Shown: piece by piece, positions 1 through 5,808 of the stretch
Layout of the letters: each line of letters begins with the position of its first letter
Position numbering within the stretch: position 1 is the stretch's first letter
Assembly (NCBI GenBank): GCA_031270565.1
Contig: JAISXJ010000015.1
Location: 1-11,661, forward strand
Source of the DNA: Prevotellaceae bacterium
GTDB lineage: Bacteria; Bacteroidota; Bacteroidia; Bacteroidales; Paludibacteraceae
DNA: 11,661 nucleotides
Reading direction: 5' to 3'
The notes under the pieces: generated by a model
Seen by the model: only the letters and a program-made list of their open reading frames with translations
Told to the model about the DNA's origin: nothing
Databases searched by the model: none
Position numbers and translations under genes: made by a program

Positions 1-21
1 CATATTTACCATTTTTTCAGA

Positions 22-42
22 TTAGACGGTTTAATCGTCTAA
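22..42. repeat. Small perfect hairpin
   Basis: TTAGACG (22-28) and CGTCTAA (36-42) are exact reverse complements with a 7-base loop. No clear T-tract follows on either strand, so a terminator role for a gene left of the window is possible but unsupported. Confidence 0.4.
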
Positions 43-62
43 AAGTAAGCTCGTTACAAAAG

Positions 63-72
63 CCCCCCCCCC
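63..72. repeat. Homopolymeric C tract (10 C)
   Basis: Ten consecutive C residues sit about 315 bases upstream of the FISUMP start. Runs of this length are prone to slippage during replication and also to sequencing error. It lies in no recognised gene and too far from the start for obvious promoter-spacing control. Confidence 0.9.
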
Positions 73-250
73 TGTATTCGCCTTAACTCCTTGTATTCAA
101 GGGATTAACGATTTCTCAGACTTTTTTCATTTGACAGTTAACAGCGCGAAGTTTCTTTGCGTTTTCTTGCCATATACATATATAACGGCAACTTTCCGAA
201 ATCTTCGGGAGGGGTGCCGTTTTGTTTTTTATTGCGCCCCCTGCGAAAAA

Positions 251-297
251 CCTTTGCGTTCTTTGCGGTTTAATATTTTTACCACAAAGACGCAAGG
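251..297. repeat. Imperfect inverted repeat, TTTGCG-type spacer element
   Basis: The left arm (251-269, CCTTTGCGTTCTTTGCGGT) pairs imperfectly with the right arm (281-297, ACCACAAAGACGCAAGG) around an 11-base AT-rich loop. Related words occur at about 148-170 and 306-317, so this is part of a larger repeat-derived stretch. It resembles the dispersed AAAGACGCAAAG-type repeats seen in many Bacteroidota spacers. That family resemblance is from memory. Confidence 0.55.
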
Positions 298-387
298 AAT
301 ACACAAAAGAACACAAGGGCGCTAAAAACTGATAACTGATAACTAACAACTTACCATATCAATTAATTAATTTAAAACGTGTTTTAT

Positions 388-1734
388 ATGAAAACTAATC
401 TTTTTCTTTTCGCTGCACTTACAGCAGCATTTCTAAGCGTCGCTTCCTTTTCTGCGGCGCAGGTAACTATTGGCGGTAGCGATGCGCCTAAGGCAGGCGC
501 TATTCTGGATTTGAACAGCACGACCAAAGGTGGGTTGCAATTGTCTAACGTAAGTATTACCGATTTAGGCAAGATTCCTGTCGGTTTTCCCGGTATCAAC
601 ATCCCCGACGATGTAACTGACGAGGTAAAGGCAAAACTCACCGGCGCTATCGTTTACAACACTTATGAAGGCTTGCAGATAGCGTCTCAACTTGCCGGTG
701 TTGCCAAGTTTGGTAAAGGCATTTATGTCTGGAACGGTAATCAATGGAACAAAATCGGCAAGTCTGAACAAGCTATAACCTTAACTTTTGCCCCTTACAA
801 TCTTGGCGCTGACCCTACTTACAACACGCCCAAGAAACAGATTGAATATCTGGCAACCTGTAATCCTTCCACTACTGATGCAACTGTTATCGGCGACCTC
901 TACCAGTGGGGACGTAGAGCTGACGGACACGAAAAACGGGCTACCGCTGCTTATGGTGGTGATGGAAATGCAACAAATCAGGGAGCGCTTTCAGGCGCTG
1001 ACTTAGACGTTACCACCGGACAGGTGGCAAATACTGCAACCGGCAAATACGGACATTTTATTAAAACTAACTCATCCTATGATTTCGATTGGCGCTCTCC
1101 ACAAATGGATGAGCTTTGGGGTAACGGCGAGGGCTTGGTTGGACAAACTGATAATCAAGGCGGCGTTCTTCATACTGACGGTAAATACTATCAAAACACA
1201 GACTGGGCAATTCCTGAGAATAATCCCTGTGTCTCAATGGGCGCCGGCTGGCGCGTTCCAACTCAGGACGAATGGGAACGACTTTGTAATTACGACAGCA
1301 ATCCGAGTTCTGCCACTGGCGACATTACGATGACTGCTACCGGTCAGGCTAACTCCAGCGCCAATAGCGCCCCCTTGACCTGGGTACCGGTAGCAGGTGG
1401 AAAAGTAAGTGATAGTTGGGGTAGTTCTCAAGGCGCGTTAGGTGGTTACGCTGTTTATAAAAAAGCTGACTGGGATGCTGCTGATGTCAGCTACACCGGT
1501 GGTGTAGCTGATCTGTTTGAAACTGCTGCTCCCGAACCTGTCTTATTCCTTCCTGCCGCAGGGTACCGCGCTGCGGACATTGGTACGTTCTCCGATCTCG
1601 GCAACATCGGGGTCTACTTGAGCAGTACAGTTAGCGACAGCCGCATTCATTCTGCGTACATCACCAAGAACTTCGTGTACCCGCACAACAATAATTACCG
1701 TGCGAGCGGTTTAAGTGTGCGGTGCGTGAAATAA
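388..1734 (+). CDS. Secreted FISUMP-domain protein, candidate DGR target
   Basis: This is a 448-residue exported protein with a Fibrobacter succinogenes major paralogous (FISUMP) domain, related to the formylglycine-generating-enzyme/C-type-lectin-like fold. The ATG at 388 is preferred over an in-frame GTG at 379 because it begins a clean signal peptide (MKTNLFLFAALTAAF...) with likely cleavage near FSAAQ. The N-terminal part carries the VTIGG...AGAILDLNSTTKGG and GAIVYNT segments common to this group in Bacteroidetes. Typical FISUMP motifs follow: GDLYQWGRRADGHE, GAGWRVPTQDEWERLC, and a C-terminal GYR...YLSSTVSDS...NNNYRASGLSVRCVK. There is no type IX sorting domain or lipobox, so it should reach at least the periplasm; surface display is inferred. 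The usual YWSS is YLSS here. Such domains probably bind ligands, and the exact ligand is unknown. It is transcribed alone and ends in its own terminator. Confidence 0.88.
   Translation: MKTNLFLFAALTAAFLSVASFSAAQVTIGGSDAPKAGAILDLNSTTKGGLQLSNVSITDLGKIPVGFPGINIPDDVTDEVKAKLTGAIVYNTYEGLQIASQLAGVAKFGKGIYVWNGNQWNKIGKSEQAITLTFAPYNLGADPTYNTPKKQIEYLATCNPSTTDATVIGDLYQWGRRADGHEKRATAAYGGDGNATNQGALSGADLDVTTGQVANTATGKYGHFIKTNSSYDFDWRSPQMDELWGNGEGLVGQTDNQGGVLHTDGKYYQNTDWAIPENNPCVSMGAGWRVPTQDEWERLCNYDSNPSSATGDITMTATGQANSSANSAPLTWVPVAGGKVSDSWGSSQGALGGYAVYKKADWDAADVSYTGGVADLFETAAPEPVLFLPAAGYRAADIGTFSDLGNIGVYLSSTVSDSRIHSAYITKNFVYPHNNNYRASGLSVRCVK
1561..1734 (+). other. Candidate DGR variable region (VR) at the 3' end of the FISUMP gene
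   Basis: The last 57 sense codons encode the lectin-fold ligand surface. Forty-one of them end in C or T and only three end in A. At positions that are Asn-rich in related template repeats, the codons here are scattered NNC/NNT forms such as GCT, GAC, ATT, TCC, GAT, CTC, ATC, GTC, AGC, CAT and TCT. That is the expected trace of adenine-directed mutagenesis of AAC/AAT codons with the third base kept. A GC-richer tail (GTGCGGTGCGTG, 1717-1728) and a hairpin downstream could play the parts of the IMH and its stem-loop. No template repeat or reverse transcriptase is in the window, and FISUMP proteins also exist outside DGRs, so this is a hypothesis. Confidence 0.45.
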
Positions 1735-1758
1735 TAAGAGCCTCCGCCGAGACAAAAG

Positions 1759-1786
1759 AAAAGCTTCCAGCAATGGGGGCTTTTTT
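1759..1786 (+). terminator. Intrinsic terminator of the FISUMP gene
   Basis: AAAAGCTTCC (1759-1768) pairs with GGGGGCTTTT (1775-1784), a 10-bp stem with two G-U pairs and a 6-base loop. It runs into a six-T tract (1781-1786), 24 bases after the stop codon. Confidence 0.85.
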
Positions 1787-1788
1787 AG

Positions 1789-1913
1789 TTTTTAGTTAGT
1801 AGAGTGTAGTTTTTTAGTGAATAACGAATAGTGAATAATGAATAAAAAATGTCCTTTCAGGACATGACACAGGACACATTATCCACTACAAACTAAACTC
1901 TAATAACTAAAAA
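1789..1913. repeat. MITE-like element with ~30-bp terminal inverted repeats
   Basis: The left end (1789-1819, beginning TTTTTAGTTAGTAGAGTGTA) is an imperfect reverse complement of the right end (1884-1913, ending CTCTAATAACTAAAAA), with only a few mismatches over about 30 bases. The interior contains GAATAA-type words and a small hairpin, ATGTCC (1849-1854) with GGACAT (1860-1865). No open frame, transposase or target duplication is visible. Its right arm nearly repeats 9479-9500, so it belongs to a family present at least twice in this window. It fills the gap between the FISUMP terminator and the transporter promoter. Confidence 0.65.
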
Positions 1914-1918
1914 AGGCG

Positions 1919-1926
1919 TATCTTTG
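1919..1926 (+). promoter_or_regulatory. Bacteroidetes-type -7 box for the yhhQ transcript
   Basis: TATCTTTG fits the TAnnTTTG -7 consensus of Bacteroidetes housekeeping promoters and is followed by C. No clear TTG is found at the expected -33 distance, where sequence from the upstream repeat lies. Initiation about 6-8 bases downstream would place the riboswitch near the 5' end of a ~70-base leader, which supports the call. Confidence 0.6.
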
Positions 1927-1966
1927 CCCCCAGAATATTTACCCTCTGTTTCCATAGCGAAACAGG

Positions 1967-2000
1967 GCGTGTGCTTGGTCAACCACGTAAAAAACAAGAG
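1967..2000 (+). promoter_or_regulatory. preQ1-I riboswitch controlling the transporter
   Basis: This is an H-type pseudoknot of the minimal preQ1-I class. P1 is GCGTG (1967-1971) with CACGT (1984-1988), including one G-U pair. Loop L1 is 12 bases (TGCTTGGTCAAC), the same length as in the B. subtilis queC-leader aptamer. P2 forms between CTTG in L1 (1974-1977) and CAAG in the tail (1995-1998). The tail between P1 and P2 is six A residues. By position, C1983 matches the ligand-pairing cytosine, T1972 the first loop U, and A1994 the ligand-contacting A of the Thermoanaerobacter structure. The tail AACAAGAG ends two bases before the ATG, so ligand binding should hide the ribosome-binding region and lower translation. 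A 9-bp hairpin (1944-1952 with 1959-1967) lies just upstream. The downstream gene is a queuosine-precursor transporter, which fits. Confidence 0.87.
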
Positions 2001-2001
2001 T

Positions 2002-2688
2002 ATGAACAAACAAAAGTTTTCTGCTACCTTTCTAATTCTGGGAGTTCTGTGCAGCGTCTGTCTGGTCGTATCAAACATTTTGGCTGTAAAGCAGTTTGAT
2101 ATTCATTTGGCAGGACTGACGTTCCCCTCCACTGCCGGATTACTGGTTTTTCCCATCGCGTATATCATTAATGACTGCATTGCAGAGGTTTGGGGTTATC
2201 GGGCGACGCGATTTGTTATCTGGACAGCTTTCGCAGCCAATTTTCTGGTTATTCTGCTGTTTCAAATTTCAGTGATTTTGCCGCCATCCCCCCACTGGAC
2301 AGGTATGCAACCGGCATACGCCTCTGTCTTAGCCCAGACACCGCGTATTGCAATGGCAAGTCTGCTGGCATTTCTGACGGGGTCGTTTATTAATGCCTCC
2401 ATAATGAGTAAGATGAAAGTGCGGTATCATGGACGTTATTTCGGTGTACGCGCCATCATATCCACCCTGTTCGGAGAACTTGCCGACACATTTCTGTTTA
2501 CAGCGCTTGGATTTTGTGGCGTTATTCCTTTTGAGACGGTGATAAAAATTATTATCACCGAAACCATTATAAAAACACTTTACGAAATCGTGATTCTGCC
2601 GTTCACCGCCATTGCAGTGAAGCGTATCAAGAAAAGTGAGGGCGTTGACGTGTTTGACAGAGATATTTCTTATAATCTTTTTAAATGA
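2002..2688 (+). CDS. yhhQ: Queuosine-precursor transporter, YhhQ/VUT family
   Basis: This 228-residue integral inner-membrane protein of the YhhQ (PF02592) family imports preQ0/preQ1 for making queuosine, the modified base at the wobble position of GUN-anticodon tRNAs. Family hallmarks are visible: VVSNILAVK (residues 22-30), and FPIAYIINDCIAEVWGYRATR (from residue 50) with acidic D58 and E62. About six hydrophobic segments follow, including a GELADTFLFTALG stretch. The length is close to the 221 residues of E. coli YhhQ. The ATG at 2002 is chosen over a TTG at 1924. The earlier start would read through the -7 box and the riboswitch, while the ATG directly follows the aptamer and matches the family N-terminus. 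It is transcribed alone and is probably repressed by preQ1 through the leader. Confidence 0.93.
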   Translation: MNKQKFSATFLILGVLCSVCLVVSNILAVKQFDIHLAGLTFPSTAGLLVFPIAYIINDCIAEVWGYRATRFVIWTAFAANFLVILLFQISVILPPSPHWTGMQPAYASVLAQTPRIAMASLLAFLTGSFINASIMSKMKVRYHGRYFGVRAIISTLFGELADTFLFTALGFCGVIPFETVIKIIITETIIKTLYEIVILPFTAIAVKRIKKSEGVDVFDRDISYNLFK

Positions 2689-2767
2689 CAGCGCCAATTT
2701 ACACGAAATTTATTTCAATGTAAATCAAACACAATAACCAACCTGATGCCAGGTAAGGGCATTGCAT

Positions 2768-2802
2768 AAAAAAAACGCTTCAGAGAATATCCGAAGCGTT
2801 TT
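2768..2802. terminator. Bidirectional intrinsic terminator
   Basis: AAAACGCTTC (2772-2781) and GAAGCGTTTT (2793-2802) form a 10-bp perfect stem with an 11-base loop. On the minus strand the stem runs into an eight-T tract (2768-2775 on the plus strand are all A), which makes it a strong end for the TPR gene and its cluster. On the plus strand it has four T and can end the yhhQ transcript. Confidence 0.88.
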
Positions 2803-2822
2803 ATACGGTAACTGCCTGTTTT

Positions 2823-4460
2823 TTATTTTATGGCAAAATCAAGTAACGTTTTACCGGTCTGATTGTTCGGATCTATCTCCAAAATTCTCTCGGCATATTC
2901 TTTCACTTTGAGTTTATCCTCATTATTTTTATGGGCATAATATTGCAGATAGTGATAATAGCTCAAGTAGCTATAAGCCTCCGTCAGTTCGCGTGTTCTG
3001 GTTGGATCTTGCGCCAAAATCACCTCAATGGTCTTTTCATAGAACGGTTTTGCCAAGCCCGCAGTGGTCTCCGGGTCAAGCGACGAGTTGGAGCGCGCCC
3101 GCCAGAAATAACCCATAAAATTATCGGGTAACGTGGTGGCAATCGTTGCAAACACCGAATCAGCCTTTAACAGATAATTTTTGCTCAACTCTTGAACGGC
3201 AAGAACGGAGTCCTTGATATTCTCGGCGCCAGCCATATAATAATAACGTCCCAGCAGAAGATTATCTTCAAGCGTAGCATCTATACCAATGGTTTCAAAA
3301 TACCGTTCCAGAAAATCAATGGCATCGGCATACCTCTCCACACCGGCACAGAGAGCCGCATAACGTTTAGAGGCGTCCTGTTTGTTCGTCTGCAATTGCC
3401 AAGCCTTGTTCAACTCCGCGACACCGTCTGCCTTAAGACCAACGTGAAAGAGGATATCGGAATAATATTCGTGGTCGCGCACAAGGTATTTTGCCGTGTC
3501 GGGACGGGTAATGCCGAAGAAATATTCGCCTGCCGCCAGCCCGTTTCCATAATCCGCCATGTCGTGATAACAGTACATCTTCAGACGGTTCAGGACAAAA
3601 TGATTGACATCCTGTTGCAGTCCAAGACCAATTGCGTGAAGCGCCTCATCGTACACCTTGCCGAAATAATTTGCAGAAGCATAAAGGGTGATATCTTCGA
3701 GTGAATGGTTACCTGCATCAAAATAAACTTTATACGCATCAATGGCTTTGAGATAAAATCCGGTGCGTGTGTAAACTTTACCAAGATATTTATGGGCAAT
3801 TATGTATGACGCATCAAGCTGAATGACTTTGTTAAGATATTCAACCGGCAAAGTGGCGTCTCCTGTGTAATTGGCATAAACTAATGCGCCTTTGATATAG
3901 GCAATCAGGCAAAGTCCGTCAAAAAGGATGGCTTGATCATACTGGGTAGCCGCTTCGCCAAATTTCTGTTCCTTTTCGAGACGGTCGCCCTCAAAGACGA
4001 AAATCAGGGGAGACTGCTTGTTCACCTTACGCGCTTCCGCCACTTTTTTCGCGCCTTCCACAGGCATATCATTGTCATAATAGGCTTGTGCAATGGCTAA
4101 AATGACTTTTATGTCTTTTTTATATTTCTTCTGATAGTTGTTCATCGCTTGAATAGCTTCGGCAGGGTTGCTTTGAAGCTGCAGTTTTGCCAACCCAACG
4201 GTAGCCAATGATTCGGGATTGGCTGCCAGCGAGCGTTCGTAGTTGTCTCTTGCCTCGTCGAGATGTCCTTCCTTGAAAGCAATCTCACCGAGATAATAAT
4301 AGCTCTCGGCAGGATTTTGCTGCAATGTTTGCGTAAAATAATTCTTGGACAGAATGTATTCCCCTAACGAGAAATAATCGACACCGAGATTTGATTGTGC
4401 CATCGCAGTTAAACTCACTGTTGAGATGATGGCTCCGATGAATAGTTGTTTAATGTTCAT
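2823..4460 (-). CDS. Periplasmic TPR protein of the TonB cluster
   Basis: This 545-residue protein has an N-terminal signal peptide (MNIKQLFIGAIISTVSLTAMAQ) and is otherwise made of tetratricopeptide-type helix pairs. TPR-like repeats are clearest at about residues 28-90 (YFTQTLQQNPAESYYYLGEI, then ARDNYERSLAANPES) and 165-245 (AATQYDQAILFD..., LNKVIQLDASYIIAHKYLGK). Further degenerate repeats reach the C-terminus (AERILEIDPNNQTGKTLLDF). There is no catalytic motif. TPR proteins scaffold protein complexes, so a role in holding the TonB/PstS-like assembly in the periplasm is inferred. It is the last gene of the cluster, 39 bases after the lipoprotein gene, and ends at the strong terminator. 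TPR genes in this position are found in other Bacteroidales clusters, to my recollection. Confidence 0.85.
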   Translation of the reverse strand: MNIKQLFIGAIISTVSLTAMAQSNLGVDYFSLGEYILSKNYFTQTLQQNPAESYYYLGEIAFKEGHLDEARDNYERSLAANPESLATVGLAKLQLQSNPAEAIQAMNNYQKKYKKDIKVILAIAQAYYDNDMPVEGAKKVAEARKVNKQSPLIFVFEGDRLEKEQKFGEAATQYDQAILFDGLCLIAYIKGALVYANYTGDATLPVEYLNKVIQLDASYIIAHKYLGKVYTRTGFYLKAIDAYKVYFDAGNHSLEDITLYASANYFGKVYDEALHAIGLGLQQDVNHFVLNRLKMYCYHDMADYGNGLAAGEYFFGITRPDTAKYLVRDHEYYSDILFHVGLKADGVAELNKAWQLQTNKQDASKRYAALCAGVERYADAIDFLERYFETIGIDATLEDNLLLGRYYYMAGAENIKDSVLAVQELSKNYLLKADSVFATIATTLPDNFMGYFWRARSNSSLDPETTAGLAKPFYEKTIEVILAQDPTRTRELTEAYSYLSYYHYLQYYAHKNNEDKLKVKEYAERILEIDPNNQTGKTLLDFAIK

Positions 4461-4499
4461 ACGTAATTATTTTTTGTGTTAATAATGTGAATATCTATA

Positions 4500-5489
4500 T
4501 TATTTTTCCAGTGTTTGCCGCACCTGTATAACTCTGGTAGGGACAGTCTGCGGACGTAACCCTGCTTTGAGAATAATGCGTTGTCCTTTTTCTCCCGCCA
4601 CGAAAGCCACGAACCCTGACGGCAGTCCACCGCTAACGTCCGTTAAAAGCATATAGACATTGCGTGTGAGGGGATAATCCCCCAGAGCAATGCGTCCCGC
4701 ATAAGGCAGATAACTGTTTTCGGTGGTTGCTTCATCAGCGCGACTGAGAGCTACAACACGTATCTTGTCAATAAAACCAAAGTTTGCCGTATCGTTTTGA
4801 CTGCTAATCCAATTCACTCCGATAATGCCCAGCGCGTCAGGATGACCCACTACATATTCAATAACTTTCTGATTGGCAGCCTCTGTTTTCACCGACGTAA
4901 CGGTGTCCTGCCCAATGGCGCGTACCCGGTCGGACAAGGTTTGTCCTAAACAGAGCGAATCGCTGATATAACGCACAGTGCTGGAGTTCGGACTGTCAAA
5001 CACCACCGTAATGTTGCCCCGCGTGGATGTCGGGTCAATCTGTTTCCACGAAGTGATTTCCCCAAGCATTATCTGCTTTAATTGACCGGCGCTCAGCAGG
5101 GTGTCTCGATTTTCTTTGTTCACAATCAGCGCAATTCCGTCAATAGCAATCACCTGGAAACGCAGGCGTAACTTGCGATTCTTGATAATCAGTTTCTCGT
5201 TGTCGGAGAGTGCGCGTGTAGTAACTGCCATGCGGACACTGTCATTCACCAATAAATCAATGGCTTCTTTCTCGGTAGTATAAATTGGCACAATGGATGC
5301 TTCGGGATTCAATCCTTGAAAAGCATTTATTTCTTCGTTGATTATTGGCGCTAAACATTCGTCAACGGCTACCACCGCTTTGCCCGAAACAGGAGTATCC
5401 GTGCGGGTTACCACTCTGCGGTCACAACCGCTGAAGAGCGCCATACTTGCCAGAACACAACAGACTGTTATTAAATTTCCATACCGCAT
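4500..5489 (-). CDS. PstS-like substrate-binding lipoprotein (orphan)
   Basis: This 329-residue protein belongs to the PstS-like periplasmic binding superfamily (PBP_like_2 type). It starts with a lipoprotein signal: MRYGNLITVCCVLASMALFS followed by GC, with the lipidated cysteine at residue 22. The body reads like a phosphate-binding-protein relative: VVAVDECLAPIINEEI at the first strand, SAGQLKQIMLGEITSWKQI (the common IFLGKITNW-like motif), then VVFDSPNSSTVRYI and HPDALGIIGVNW, and a C-terminal YPLTRNVYMLLTD segment. No pstC, pstA, pstB or phoU gene is nearby. Instead it lies in a TonB-motor cluster, so it may have a signalling or scaffolding role rather than ABC import. It starts 18 bases after the 60-aa membrane-protein gene. 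Confidence 0.87.
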   Translation of the reverse strand: MRYGNLITVCCVLASMALFSGCDRRVVTRTDTPVSGKAVVAVDECLAPIINEEINAFQGLNPEASIVPIYTTEKEAIDLLVNDSVRMAVTTRALSDNEKLIIKNRKLRLRFQVIAIDGIALIVNKENRDTLLSAGQLKQIMLGEITSWKQIDPTSTRGNITVVFDSPNSSTVRYISDSLCLGQTLSDRVRAIGQDTVTSVKTEAANQKVIEYVVGHPDALGIIGVNWISSQNDTANFGFIDKIRVVALSRADEATTENSYLPYAGRIALGDYPLTRNVYMLLTDVSGGLPSGFVAFVAGEKGQRIILKAGLRPQTVPTRVIQVRQTLEK

Positions 5490-5507
5490 AGTGGAGTTCC
5501 GATAATG

Positions 5508-5690
5508 TTATAGCTGGCGAAACAGCCGGTATGCACGAAAAATGCCATAAGCGACAAAAACCACGCCCAATATGACGCGAAAAGTAAAGGCAATGTCGAA
5601 CAATTGCGTAAAAACCAGCAATATACCCATTGCCAGATAGATGAACACCATCAGTGCGCTAATGATTAATTTCCAAGGAAAATGCTTCAT
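5508..5690 (-). CDS. Small two-helix membrane protein
   Basis: This 60-residue protein consists almost wholly of two predicted membrane helices (about residues 7-28 and 33-52). It has a basic start (MKHFPWK) and a basic end (FRAYRLFRQL), suggesting both termini face the cytoplasm. It is kept between tonB and the PstS-like gene with an 18-base gap to the latter, and has its own ATG, so it is probably real despite its size. I do not recognise a named family. By position it may be an accessory subunit of the ExbBD-TonB complex or of the lipoprotein, but no function is shown. Confidence 0.75.
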   Translation of the reverse strand: MKHFPWKLIISALMVFIYLAMGILLVFTQLFDIAFTFRVILGVVFVAYGIFRAYRLFRQL

Positions 5691-5738
5691 ATACGATTCT
5701 GTTTTTGTGGAATTTTTACAACCGTTTTCACAGTCAGC

Positions 5739-5772
5739 AAAAGAAAGGAAGCCGCATAAAGCGACATTCCTT
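5739..5772 (-). terminator. Terminator-like hairpin / attenuator inside the cluster
   Basis: Read on the minus strand, AAGGAATGTCGC (5772-5761) pairs with GCGGCTTCCTT (5755-5745). The stem has 11 bp with one bulged T and a 5-base loop, and is followed by TCTTTT. It lies in the 118-base gap after tonB, the longest gap in the cluster. The T-tract is short and interrupted, so partial termination or mRNA 3'-end protection is more likely than a full stop. Confidence 0.55.
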
Positions 5773-5808
5773 ATCTTTTAATTGATTTTCATACTGTTCC
5801 GTCGGATA

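Larger units (their letters stand above)
1..387. other. Gene-free spacer upstream of the FISUMP gene
   Basis: I see no convincing gene here. Short open frames exist on both strands but are built from repeat sequence and have no protein-like character. The stretch holds a small hairpin (22-42), a 10-C run (63-72), an inverted repeat rich in TTTGCG/CGCAAG words (251-297) and a run of GATAACT-like words around 328-350. No TAnnTTTG promoter box was found close to the downstream start, so the promoter of the FISUMP gene is not located. Confidence 0.6.

Noticed and set aside
131..325. Short open frames on both strands in the first spacer
   Set aside because: They are made of inverted repeat sequence and overlap each other antisense; there is no sign of coding.
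1924..2001. Longer version of the transporter starting at TTG 1924
   Set aside because: It would start within the -7 box and translate the riboswitch. The ATG at 2002 gives the family-typical N-terminus and length.
2329..2697. 122-codon open frame on the minus strand over the transporter gene
   Set aside because: It is antisense to the clear YhhQ family gene, and its product is not membrane-like or recognisable.
3192..3704. 170-codon open frame on the plus strand, antisense to the TPR gene
   Set aside because: It lies wholly within the well-supported TPR gene on the other strand, and its translation shows no domain or signal. It is a frame shadow.
4500..5489. Complete phosphate ABC transporter operon
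   Set aside because: Only a PstS-like binding lipoprotein is present. The neighbours are TonB-motor and TPR genes, with no permease or ATPase.
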